Assembly (NCBI GenBank): GCA_963814355.1
Contig: CAWFCZ010000018.1
Span: 992,001-1,056,000 of the forward strand
Reading direction: 5' to 3'
Source: JADGOV01 sp963814355
GTDB taxonomy: Bacteria > Actinomycetota > Actinomycetes > JADGOV01
Length of the DNA stretch: 64,000 bases
Below the pieces are notes generated by a model. The model saw nothing but the letters and a program-made list of their open reading frames with translations. It had not been told where the DNA came from and did no database searches. Both the position numbers and the translations under genes were made by a program. Below, piece by piece: positions 16,211 to 24,363 of this stretch (position 1 is its first letter; every line of letters begins with the position of its first letter).

Positions 16211-17677
16211 CACCGCGTGGACGGCGCCGGTGGTGATGCCGAGCACTAGCCGCGGGTACAGCCCGAGCGCCAGGGTGAGGATCACCAGTGGGGCGGCGGC
16301 GGCGAGTTCCAGCGCCCCCAGGTCGGGGTACCGGACGTCCCGCCAGCGCGGGGCGACCGCCCCCACGTTGAGCCGCCGGAGCAGCCCCAGGAGGTAGATC
16401 GCGGCCAGCACCGTGCCGAGGCCGGCGAGCGCCATGAGGGTCAGGAACAGCGGGCGACTGAGCGCGGCGGCGGGGCGGAAGGCGCCCATCATCGCCAGTA
16501 TCTCCCCCCAGAACCCGGCCAGGCCGGGCAGCCCGAGGCTGGCGATCGCCGCGAAGGCCAGCAGGCCGCCCAGCGCCGGCGCCTTGGTGGCCAGGCCGCC
16601 GCCGAGGGCGTCCAGGTCCGCCGTCCCGTACCGATCTTTGATCATCCCGGCCAGGAAGAACAGGAGGCCGGTGATCACCCCGTGCGCCAGGTTGGCGAAC
16701 AGCGCGGCGTTGATCCCCACCGGTGTGAGGCTGGCGATTCCCAGAAGTACGAAACCCATGTGTCCCACGCTGGAGTAAGCCACCAGCCGTTTCAGGTCCC
16801 GCTGGGCCAGGCAGCAGAGCCCGCCGTAACAGATCCCGATCACCGCCAGCACGCCCAGCACGGGCGCGAGTGCCCGGGCGCCCTCGGGAAGGATCGGCAG
16901 CCCGATCCGGATCAGGCCGTAGGTGCCCATCTTGAGCAGGACGCCGGCGAGCAGCACCGACCCGACGGTCGGCGCCTCGGTGTGCGCGTCCGGCAACCAG
17001 GTGTGCAGCGGCCACATCGGTGCCTTGACGCCGAAGCCCAGGAACAGCGCGAGGAAGCACAGCACCTGCGTGCGGTGGCCGATACCGGTACCCCCGGCCG
17101 CGGCCAGGGCCGCCATGTCCAGGGTGCCGGTCGCCGCATAGATCCCGAGCAGCCCGAGCAGCATCACCGCCGACCCGAGCAGGGTATAGAGGATGAACTT
17201 GGCGCTGGCGTAGCGCCGGGCGCCACCGCCCCAGGTGCCGATCAGGAAGTACATCGGGATCAGCACGACCTCGAAGAACACGAAGAACAGCAGCAGGTCG
17301 AGGGCCAGGAACGTGCCCACCATGCCGACCTCGCTCGCCAGCAGCAGGGCGGTGAACGCGCGCGGTCGCCCCGGTTCGGGGAGCACGTGCAGCGTGTAGA
17401 TCGCGCAGAGGAAGCTCAACAACGCGGTCAGGACCACCAGCGGCAAGCTGATCCCGTCGACGCCGAGATGGAACCGGGCGCCGAGCACCGGGATCCAGCC
17501 GACGTCGGTGGTCTCCTGCACGCCGGACGCGGACAGGTCGTAGGAACCCACCAACGTGACGGAGAGCACCAGCACCGCGCCGGTGAACGCGACGCCGAGC
17601 GCACGGGCCAGCCGTTCCGGGGCCAGCCCCGCCACCATGCTGCCGGCCAGCGGGACGGCGATCAGCAGCCAGGTCAT
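16202..17677 (-). CDS. nuoM: NADH-quinone oxidoreductase subunit M, second copy
   Basis: 491-residue proton-pumping antiporter-like subunit. Visible motifs: FFVFFEVVLIPMYFLIGTWG (essential Glu in helix 5), FGVKAPMWPLHTWLPDAHTE (broken helix, Lys), and DLKRLVAYSSVGHMGFVLLG. ATG at 17677 overlaps the nuoL2 stop (ATGA). The C-terminus HAVLG ends inside the tandem duplication. Confidence 0.94.
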   Translation of the reverse strand: MTWLLIAVPLAGSMVAGLAPERLARALGVAFTGAVLVLSVTLVGSYDLSASGVQETTDVGWIPVLGARFHLGVDGISLPLVVLTALLSFLCAIYTLHVLPEPGRPRAFTALLLASEVGMVGTFLALDLLLFFVFFEVVLIPMYFLIGTWGGGARRYASAKFILYTLLGSAVMLLGLLGIYAATGTLDMAALAAAGGTGIGHRTQVLCFLALFLGFGVKAPMWPLHTWLPDAHTEAPTVGSVLLAGVLLKMGTYGLIRIGLPILPEGARALAPVLGVLAVIGICYGGLCCLAQRDLKRLVAYSSVGHMGFVLLGIASLTPVGINAALFANLAHGVITGLLFFLAGMIKDRYGTADLDALGGGLATKAPALGGLLAFAAIASLGLPGLAGFWGEILAMMGAFRPAAALSRPLFLTLMALAGLGTVLAAIYLLGLLRRLNVGAVAPRWRDVRYPDLGALELAAAAPLVILTLALGLYPRLVLGITTGAVHAVLG

Positions 17678-19557
17678 GCCAGCACCGCAACCGCTACCGC
17701 CAGCGCCACGACGCCGGCGACCAGCCCGGTGGCGTAGAGCTGGACGTTGCCGTTCTGCGCCAATCGCAAGCCGCCGCCGAGGGTTCTGGCGGCCCGGCCG
17801 GAGCCGTCGACCGCGCCGTCCACGGCCACGCCGTCGAACCGCAACACCATGCGGGCGAGGCGGGGCAGCGGGCGGACCAGGACGGCGTCGTACAGCTCGT
17901 CGAGGAAGAAGGCGTGCTCCAGCGCCCGCCGGGACGTGCCGGCGAGCAGCCGGATCGGGTCGCGGGTGGGATCCCGGCGCCACGACGCCACGACCGCCGC
18001 GACACCGAGCAGGGCCAGGCCCGTGCCGAGCAGCGCCGTACCGAGTTCCGGGCTGACCGAGTGGGCCGCGACGGCGGGCCGGGTCTGCGCCAGCCGGGCG
18101 TAGCCGAGCGCCCCGACCTCGCTCGGGCCCGGAACCCCGAGGTAGTCCGCCAGCCCCGGCCCGGCGAACCCGAGCACGGTGGCCGGGACCGCCAGCAGCA
18201 GCAGCGGAACCCGCATCACCGCCGGCGGGTCGGACACCGCCGCGATCCCGGGGGGACCGAAGAACGTACGCAACCAGAGCCGGGTCACGTAGCCGGCGGT
18301 GAGCAGAACGGTGAGCAGGCCCGCGCTCAGCACCAGCGTGCCGGTGAAGCCGCCCCGGTCACGGGCGGCGCCGAGGACGGCGTCCTTGGAGAAGAACCCG
18401 GCGAAGGGCGGCAGGCCGGCCAGCGCCGCCAGCCCGATCGTGGAGGCGCCGAAGGTGACCGGCATCCGTCGGCGCAGGCCACCCATCTCGCTCATCAGGT
18501 TCGTACCGGTCGCCGCGATCACCGCCCCGGCGCAGAGGAACAGCAGCGCCTTGAACGCGGCGTGGGTCAGCAGGTGGAACAGCCCGGCCGAGTAGCCGCC
18601 CACGGCCAGCCCGCCGACCATGTACGCCAGCTGACTGACGGTGGAGTACGCCAGCACCCTCTTGAGGTCGTCCTGGGCGAGCGCGGCCAGCGCGCCGAGC
18701 AGCATGGTGACCGCGGCGACGACGGCCAGCACGTCGAGGGTGACCGGGCTGGCGAGGAACAGCGGAAACAGCCGGGCGATCAGGTACACCCCGGCGGCCA
18801 CCATGGTGGCTGCGTGGATCAGCGCGGAGATCGGGGTCGGCCCGGCCATCGCGTCGGGCAACCAGGTATGCAACGGGAACTGGGCGCTCTTGCCCACGAC
18901 GCCGCAGGTCAGCAGCAGGGTGGCGACCACCACCGTGTGATGGCTCAGCGGGGCGCTCAGCACGTCGGCGATCCGGAATGACCGGGCCGAGACCCCGAGG
19001 GTGAAGATGCCGAAGAGGAAGCCGACGTCGCCGATCCGGGTGGTGATGAACGCCTTGATTGCGGCCGCGCCGGCGGTCGGTTGCTCGCGGTAGTGCCCGA
19101 TCAACAGGTACGAGCAGAGTCCCATCACCTCCCAGCCCACCAGCAGCACCAGCAGGTCAGCGGCCAGGACGACCGCCAGCATGGCCGCGGTGAACAGCGA
19201 GACCTGCGCAGCGTAGGGACCGTATCGGGGGTCGCCGCGCAGGTAGCCGGTCGAGTACACCTGAACAAGCAGCGCGACGACGCAGACCATCACCGTAGTG
19301 GCCGCGGCCAGCGGATCGACCCGGGTGCCGACCGCCACCTGTAGCCCACCGCCGATCGGGCTCAGGGTGGCGACGTGTTCGGTCAACGATCCGGTGGGGG
19401 TGGACAGCGCCAAGACGGCAGCCAGCACTGTGGCCGCCCCGGTGCCCCCGATGGCGACCGCCGCCGGGCCGCCGGGAACCCGCCGGGGGAGGAGACCGAG
19501 GACGGCGGCCAGCAGCGGCAACGCCGGGATTCCCCCGGCGACCAGCGCCGTGCTCAC
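17674..19557 (-). CDS. nuoL: NADH-quinone oxidoreductase subunit L, second copy
   Basis: 627-residue largest antiporter-like subunit with the long C-terminal lateral helix. Motifs: LLVLLVGWEVMGLCSYLLIG, GKSAQFPLHTWLPDAMAGPT, SALIHAATMVAAGVYL and DLKRVLAYSTVSQLAYM. Start and stop overlap nuoK2 and nuoM2 by 4 bases each, so the operon is translationally coupled. Confidence 0.95.
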   Translation of the reverse strand: MSTALVAGGIPALPLLAAVLGLLPRRVPGGPAAVAIGGTGAATVLAAVLALSTPTGSLTEHVATLSPIGGGLQVAVGTRVDPLAAATTVMVCVVALLVQVYSTGYLRGDPRYGPYAAQVSLFTAAMLAVVLAADLLVLLVGWEVMGLCSYLLIGHYREQPTAGAAAIKAFITTRIGDVGFLFGIFTLGVSARSFRIADVLSAPLSHHTVVVATLLLTCGVVGKSAQFPLHTWLPDAMAGPTPISALIHAATMVAAGVYLIARLFPLFLASPVTLDVLAVVAAVTMLLGALAALAQDDLKRVLAYSTVSQLAYMVGGLAVGGYSAGLFHLLTHAAFKALLFLCAGAVIAATGTNLMSEMGGLRRRMPVTFGASTIGLAALAGLPPFAGFFSKDAVLGAARDRGGFTGTLVLSAGLLTVLLTAGYVTRLWLRTFFGPPGIAAVSDPPAVMRVPLLLLAVPATVLGFAGPGLADYLGVPGPSEVGALGYARLAQTRPAVAAHSVSPELGTALLGTGLALLGVAAVVASWRRDPTRDPIRLLAGTSRRALEHAFFLDELYDAVLVRPLPRLARMVLRFDGVAVDGAVDGSGRAARTLGGGLRLAQNGNVQLYATGLVAGVVALAVAVAVLA

Positions 19558-19895
19558 CGCGCGCCAACTGGAGCCGCGGACGGCTCCGGCGGGTCGGCGT
19601 CGGCCAGGCTACGGACCTCGTCGACCGCGACCGTGCCGCGGGTGCGGAACAGCAGCAGCACGATGGCCAGGCCGAGGCCCACCTCGGCGGCCGCGACGAC
19701 GATGACGAACAGCGCGAAGACCTGGCCGGCGACCTCGCGCAGCGCGGCGGAGAACGCGACGAAGTTGAGGTTGGCCGCGTTGAGCATCAACTCGACAGCC
19801 ATCAGCACCGCCACCGCGTTGCGCCGGGCCAGCAGGCCGTAGACGCCGAGTGCGAACAGCAACGCGGACAGCACCAGCGGCAGGATCAGGTGCAT
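19554..19895 (-). CDS. nuoK: NADH-quinone oxidoreductase subunit K, second copy
   Basis: 113 residues, three membrane helices; conserved AVELMLNAANLNFVAF and FVIVVAAAEVGLGLAIVLLL carry the two buried glutamates of the proton path. The hydrophilic tail (about 25 residues) is longer than in the full-operon copy. ATG at 19895 overlaps the nuoJ2 stop by one base. Confidence 0.94.
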   Translation of the reverse strand: MHLILPLVLSALLFALGVYGLLARRNAVAVLMAVELMLNAANLNFVAFSAALREVAGQVFALFVIVVAAAEVGLGLAIVLLLFRTRGTVAVDEVRSLADADPPEPSAAPVGAR

Positions 19896-20407
19896 CAGCG
19901 CGCGCCGATCTCCGGCCGGGACAGCACGATAGCGCCGACCAGCGCGGCCAGCAGCAGCACCGAGGCGAGTTCGAACGGCAGCACGTAGGACCGGAAGATC
20001 GCGTTGCCCACCGCCCGGCCGCCGCCGCTGCCGGCGACCCGATCCAGGTCGACGTAGGCGCTCCGGAACGCCTGGATCAGCAGGGTGACCAGCGTGGCCG
20101 CGACCGCCACCGCCACCGCCGCGGCGGCCGGGCGGTTGGCCGAGTCGAGATCCTGGGCCGGGCCGATGGGCGCCCGGGTGAGCATCGCGGCGAACAGCAG
20201 CAGCACGACGATCGCACCGACGTAGATCAGGACCTGGACCCAGGCCACGAACTCGGCGGTCAGCAGGAGATAGCACCCGGCCAGCCCGCCGAAGCACACC
20301 ACCAGCCACAGCGCCGCGTGGATCACGTTGCGGGCGGTGACCACGAGCAGCCCGGCGCCCAACACGAGCACTCCCAGGGCGGTGAAGACCACGTCGGCCG
20401 CCGTCAC
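19895..20407 (-). CDS. nuoJ: NADH-quinone oxidoreductase subunit J, second copy
   Basis: 170-residue membrane subunit with the conserved helix 3 AWVQVLIYVGAIVVLLLFA. I chose the GTG at 20407 (VTAADVVFTALGVLV) because it overlaps the nuoI2 stop (GTGA) and the longer reading upstream is low-complexity sequence in the wrong frame of nuoI2. Confidence 0.92.
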   Translation of the reverse strand: MTAADVVFTALGVLVLGAGLLVVTARNVIHAALWLVVCFGGLAGCYLLLTAEFVAWVQVLIYVGAIVVLLLFAAMLTRAPIGPAQDLDSANRPAAAAVAVAVAATLVTLLIQAFRSAYVDLDRVAGSGGGRAVGNAIFRSYVLPFELASVLLLAALVGAIVLSRPEIGAR

Positions 20408-21039
20408 GCCGGGTCGCCCTCGACGCTCTCGTCGCCTTGCGCCGGCGCCGGCCGGGTCGGGCGCTCGCGCACCGGCCGGGCCGGAGCCTCCCCCGCCGCT
20501 CGGGTCGGGCGCTCCCCCGCCGGGCGGGCCGGGCGGGCCAGCGCCTTCTCCGCTGCCCCCACCTCCTTGGCGACTTCCGCTCCGGGGTCGAGCGCCGGAG
20601 GCTCCGGTACGGTCCACATCCAGTCCCGCAGCCGGTCCCGCTCGTGCGTCAGATCAAGAATGTCGGTGTCGGCGTAGGCGAACTCCGGGGTCCAGAACAG
20701 CGCGTCGAACGGGCAGACCTCGATGCAGATCCCGCAGTACATGCAGAGCGAGAAGTCGATGGCGAAGCGGTCCAGCACGTTGCGCACCCGGGCCCGCCCG
20801 CCCTCCGGCGCGGGCAGGGTCTCCTTGTGCGAGTCGATGTAGATGCACCAGTCCGGGCACTCCCGGGCGCAGAGCATGCAGACCGTGCAGTTCTCCTCGA
20901 ACAGCGCGATGACCCCGCGGCTGCGGGGCGGCAGTTCCGGCTCCACGTCGGGGTACTCCGCGGTGACCGACCGCCGGGTCAGCGCCCGCAGCGTCACGCC
21001 CAGCCCGGCAGCCAGCCCCTTGCCCGGTACGCCGGTCAC
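20404..21039 (-). CDS. nuoI: NADH-quinone oxidoreductase subunit I, second copy, with Pro/Arg-rich tail
   Basis: Two-[4Fe-4S] ferredoxin-like subunit that passes electrons to NuoB. Both CxxCxxCxxxCP motifs are intact (CTVCMLCARECP and CMYCGICIEVCP). GTG at 21039 overlaps the nuoH2 stop. The 211-residue protein carries an unusual C-terminal tail of about 60 residues rich in Ala, Pro and Arg with repeated ARPA/GERPTR/RERPTR units, absent from the other NuoI in this window. Confidence 0.93.
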   Translation of the reverse strand: MTGVPGKGLAAGLGVTLRALTRRSVTAEYPDVEPELPPRSRGVIALFEENCTVCMLCARECPDWCIYIDSHKETLPAPEGGRARVRNVLDRFAIDFSLCMYCGICIEVCPFDALFWTPEFAYADTDILDLTHERDRLRDWMWTVPEPPALDPGAEVAKEVGAAEKALARPARPAGERPTRAAGEAPARPVRERPTRPAPAQGDESVEGDPA

Positions 21040-22004
21040 GCTCGGATCACCTCGACCACCCCGGTGAGCATCAACTGGGCCAGCGCCAGCGGCACCAGCA
21101 CCGTCCAGGCGAGGCGCTGCAGTTGGTCGGCCCGTAGCCGCGGGTAGCTGACCCGCAGCCAGATCACCACGAAACCCAACGCCATGACCTTGGTCAGGGT
21201 CCAGAGCCAGCCGAGCTGCACGTCGAGGAACGGCCCGCGCCACCCGCCGAGGAACAGCACGGTGGTCAGCGCGGCGAGGACCACGATGCCGGCGTACTCG
21301 GCGAGCAGGAAAAAGGCGAACCGCAGCCCGGAGTACTCGGTGTACGGGCCGAAGACGATCTCCGAGTCGGCGACCGGCATGTCGAACGGCGGCCGGCGCA
21401 GCTCCGCCAGCCCGGCGGTGAAGAACACAAACGCCGCCACCCCCTGGTATGGCAGCCACCACCACTGCCAGGCGGCGGCGATCCCGGGCAGCGACAAGGT
21501 GCCGGCCGCCATCGCGGCCGACGCCGCGGCCAGCACCAACGGCAGCTCGTAGGCCATCAGCTGGGCACCGGCTCGCAGGCCGCCGAGCAGGGCGTACTTG
21601 TTGGCGCTCGCCCAGCCGGCCATCAGCGGCCCGAGCACCGCAATGCTGATCGCGGCCAGCGCGTAGAACAGGCCCACGTCGAGCGGCTGGGCCACCTGGT
21701 CGCCCGGCCCGATCGGGATCACCACGAGCACCAGCAGGTACGGCAGCAGCGCGACTACCGGGGCGAGGGCGAAGACCGCCCGGTCGGCCGCCGCCGGGGT
21801 GATCTGCTCCTTCTGGGCGAACTTCACCCCGTCGGCGATCAGCTGAGCCCAGCCGTGGAACCCGCCGGCGTACATCGGCCCGACCCGGGACTGCATGTGC
21901 GCCATGGCCTTGTGTTCCAGCTGTCCGACCAGCAGCGGCAGGGTGAGGAACGCCGCCAGGCAGCCGGCGAGTTTCAGCGCGACCGCGAGCCAGAGAGGAA
22001 TCAT
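21036..22004 (-). CDS. nuoH: NADH-quinone oxidoreductase subunit H, second copy
   Basis: 322-residue membrane subunit at the quinone-binding junction. Motifs: EHKAMAHMQSRVGPMYAGGF, FALAPVVALLPYLL, and AELRRPPFDMPVADSEIVFG with TEYSGLRFAFFLLAEY. Overlaps nuoC2 by 4 bases. It ends sooner than NuoH of the full operon, which has a long hydrophilic tail. Confidence 0.94.
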   Translation of the reverse strand: MIPLWLAVALKLAGCLAAFLTLPLLVGQLEHKAMAHMQSRVGPMYAGGFHGWAQLIADGVKFAQKEQITPAAADRAVFALAPVVALLPYLLVLVVIPIGPGDQVAQPLDVGLFYALAAISIAVLGPLMAGWASANKYALLGGLRAGAQLMAYELPLVLAAASAAMAAGTLSLPGIAAAWQWWWLPYQGVAAFVFFTAGLAELRRPPFDMPVADSEIVFGPYTEYSGLRFAFFLLAEYAGIVVLAALTTVLFLGGWRGPFLDVQLGWLWTLTKVMALGFVVIWLRVSYPRLRADQLQRLAWTVLVPLALAQLMLTGVVEVIRA

Positions 22005-22534
22005 CGCCAGTCCCCGCCCCAGTCGTCGGGGTCCGGCACCCCCGGTGGCGCCATCTTCCGGCGGGTCGGCACGCCGTCATGGTCAGACTCCCCCGGCTCC
22101 TTGGCACCGGGCCACGATTTCGCCACCCGCGAGGCCAGCACGAACTCCTTGCGCAGCGGGTGGCCCTCGAAGCCGTCCGGCAGCAGCAGGGGGATCAGCA
22201 GGGGGTGGCCGTCGAAGATGATCCCGAACATCTCGAAGGTCTCCCGCTCGTGCCAGTTGGCCCCCCGGAAGATCCCGGTCAGGCTGGCGAGCCTCGGTTC
22301 TCCGCGCGGCACGCGGGTCCGCAGCAGCAGTCCGCGCCGCTCGGGGACGGACCACAGGTGGCTGATGACGGCGAGGCCGGCCTCGGTGTCGTCGTAGGCG
22401 GAGAGCCAGTCGAAGAACGTCAGCCCGGCGGCGTCCCGGGCCTGCTGGTGTGCCGCCACCCAGTCCGCTGCGGGCACGTCCAGGGTGGCCACGCCGAAGG
22501 CCTCCTCGACTGGGCCCAACTCCTCAGGCGTCAT
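22001..22534 (-). CDS. nuoC: NADH-quinone oxidoreductase subunit C, second copy
   Basis: 177 residues with the NuoC signature NWHERETFEMFGIIFDGHP and GFEGHPLRKEF. It begins MTPEELGPVEEAFGV and overlaps the nuoB2 stop by 11 bases. In bacterial complex I the next gene is nuoD; here nuoH follows at once, so the quinone-site subunit NuoD must come from elsewhere (perhaps the complete operon) or is not used. Confidence 0.92.
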   Translation of the reverse strand: MTPEELGPVEEAFGVATLDVPAADWVAAHQQARDAAGLTFFDWLSAYDDTEAGLAVISHLWSVPERRGLLLRTRVPRGEPRLASLTGIFRGANWHERETFEMFGIIFDGHPLLIPLLLPDGFEGHPLRKEFVLASRVAKSWPGAKEPGESDHDGVPTRRKMAPPGVPDPDDWGGDWR

Positions 22535-23153
22535 CGGCCGGCCTCACCAGCGGCTGCTGCAGCGCCGCCGCCGGCACCGACCGGATCGGGCGGGCACCGG
22601 TGTGGGCGTAGCGGCTGCCGAGCGACTCGCGGGCGATCTTGGCCTGCAGGGTCAGGATGCCGTGCAGCAGCGCCTCCGGCCGGGGCGGGCAGCCCGGCAC
22701 GTAGACGTCCACCGGGATGATCTGGTCCACGCCCTTGGTGACGCAGTAGGAGTCCCAGTACGGCCCGCCGCAGTTCGAGCAGGCACCGAAGCTGATCACG
22801 TACTTGGGTTCGGGCATCTGCTCGTACAGCCGCCGCACCGCGGGAGCCATCTTGTCGGTCACCGTGCCGGAGACCACCATCAGGTCGGCCTGCCGGGGTC
22901 CGGGTGCGAACGGGATGACGCCGAGGCGGATGAAGTCGTGGCGGGACATCGAAGTGGCGATGAACTCGATCGCACAGCACGCCAGCCCGAAGTTGAACAC
23001 CCACAAGCTGTAACGGCGGCCCCAGTTGAGGATGAACTTCACCGGCGCCGGTACCGCCGCTCCGAGCGCTCCGATGCCCTGCGCTCCGGCGACCGGGCCG
23101 GACAGCAACGGCAGCGGCGGCCTGGCCCCGCCGGCTGACGGGCGAGCAGTCAC
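22524..23153 (-). CDS. nuoB: NADH-quinone oxidoreductase subunit B, second copy
   Basis: Carries the terminal [4Fe-4S] cluster N2. The four ligands are present: tandem Cys in FNFGLACCAIEF, Cys in ISFGACSNCGG and Cys in YVPGCPPRPEALL. GTG at 23153 lies one base after the nuoA2 stop; 209 residues. The N-terminal ~30 residues are a low-complexity extension. Confidence 0.94.
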   Translation of the reverse strand: MTARPSAGGARPPLPLLSGPVAGAQGIGALGAAVPAPVKFILNWGRRYSLWVFNFGLACCAIEFIATSMSRHDFIRLGVIPFAPGPRQADLMVVSGTVTDKMAPAVRRLYEQMPEPKYVISFGACSNCGGPYWDSYCVTKGVDQIIPVDVYVPGCPPRPEALLHGILTLQAKIARESLGSRYAHTGARPIRSVPAAALQQPLVRPADDA

Positions 23154-23154
23154 C

Positions 23155-23526
23155 TCAGGTCCAGTCCAGGACCCGGCGCCGCCAGGCGTAGAGCAACCCC
23201 AGGGCCAGGAAGCCCAGGAAGATACCCATCTCGACCAACGGCGCCACGCCGAACCGCGGTTCGGCGAAGACGGTCGCCCACGGGAACAGGAACACCGCGT
23301 CCACGGCGAAGATGACGTAGAGGAACGCGTAGACGTAGTACCGGATCTGGCTCTGTGCCCAGCCGTCCCCGACGGGGTCGACACCGCACTCGTAGGTCAG
23401 GTCCTTCTGCGTGCTGTGCCGGTAGGGCGCAAGCAAGCGGGCGCCGCCGAAGGCGACCGAGACGAAGGCGACCCCGACGGCGAGCAGCAGCCCGACCACG
23501 AGGTAGCCGCCGAAGTACCCGCGCAC
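23155..23526 (-). CDS. nuoA: NADH-quinone oxidoreductase subunit A, second copy
   Basis: Small three-helix membrane subunit with LTYECGVDPVGDGWAQSQIR and YYVYAFLYVIFAVDAVFLFP. I give the GTG at 23526 (VRGYFGGYLVVG), which leaves 123 residues, the usual length. An ATG at 23610 (MWSKSGGDAAS) would add a 28-residue low-complexity N-terminus. First gene of the partial nuo operon; its promoter should lie in the gap to the divergent response-regulator gene. Confidence 0.9.
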   Translation of the reverse strand: MRGYFGGYLVVGLLLAVGVAFVSVAFGGARLLAPYRHSTQKDLTYECGVDPVGDGWAQSQIRYYVYAFLYVIFAVDAVFLFPWATVFAEPRFGVAPLVEMGIFLGFLALGLLYAWRRRVLDWT

Positions 23527-23598
23527 GCGCCGATGGTAAGGCCTGGCCTCCGCTGGCGTCGCCGCCGTGCCACCCGCCGACGCCGCGTCGCCGCCGGA

Positions 23599-23632
23599 TT
23601 TCGACCACATGTGGCACCGCTCCCGGTCGAAA
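23599..23632. promoter_or_regulatory. Inverted repeat between nuoA2 and the response regulator
   Basis: TTTCGACC (23599-23606) and GGTCGAAA (23625-23632) are perfect 8-bp arms around an 18-base spacer, in the divergent gap. A possible operator for one or both genes. The dyad is seen, its function inferred. Confidence 0.4.
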
Positions 23633-23703
23633 GTGGCTATCACCCGGCGGAACGGGCATGATCTGTCGTTACGCACCCACTCCGACCGGAAACTGGTAGG
23701 CAG

Positions 23704-24342
23704 ATGGCACCTATTCGGGTTTTCCTGCTCGACGACCACGAACTGGTACGTCGAGGGCTGCGGGATCTCCTCGAGGAGGCCGGGGACATCGAGGTCGTCG
23801 GCGAGGCCGGACTGGTCCACGACGCGATGGTCCGGATCGGCGCACTCCAACCGGACGTCGCCATCCTGGACGGTCGGCTGCCCGACGGCAGTGGCATCGA
23901 CGTCTGCCGCGACGTTCGCTCCAGGCAGCCCGAGACCGCGTGCCTGATCCTTACCTCCTACGACGACGACCAGGCACTTTTCGCGGCGATCATGGGTGGG
24001 GCCGCCGGGTACGTGCTCAAGCAGATCAAGGGCCATGACCTGGTAGACGCCGTCCGCCGGGTGGCCGCCGGGCAGTCCCTGCTCGATCCCGCAGTGACCC
24101 AGCGTGTGCTGTCCCGGCTGCGCGAGGGCCCCAAGGAGGACCCGCGATTGTCCTCGCTCACCGAGCAGGAGCGGCGCATTCTGGGTCTGGTCGCCGAGGG
24201 CCTGACCAACCGTCAGATCGCCTCCCGGATGCACCTGGCGGAAAAGACGGTCAAGAACTACGTGTCCAGCCTGCTGTCCAAGCTCGGCCTGGAGAGCCGC
24301 ACCCAGGCCGCGGTCTTCGCCACCAAGCTGCACGAGCGCTGA
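23704..24342 (+). CDS. NarL/DevR-family response regulator
   Basis: 212-residue DNA-binding regulator. Receiver domain (residues 4-120) with DD at 10-11, phosphoacceptor Asp56 in AILDGRLPDGSG, and Lys in YVLKQIKG; LuxR-type helix-turn-helix at about 150-205 (LTEQERRILGLVAEGLTNRQ). It closely resembles DevR/DosR, the hypoxia/dormancy regulator of mycobacteria, including the GLESRTQAAV end. The histidine kinase lies 21 bases downstream in convergent orientation. Regulon and signal are inferred. Confidence 0.88.
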   Translation: MAPIRVFLLDDHELVRRGLRDLLEEAGDIEVVGEAGLVHDAMVRIGALQPDVAILDGRLPDGSGIDVCRDVRSRQPETACLILTSYDDDQALFAAIMGGAAGYVLKQIKGHDLVDAVRRVAAGQSLLDPAVTQRVLSRLREGPKEDPRLSSLTEQERRILGLVAEGLTNRQIASRMHLAEKTVKNYVSSLLSKLGLESRTQAAVFATKLHER

Positions 24343-24363
24343 CGGCGCCGGGGCACGGTCCGG

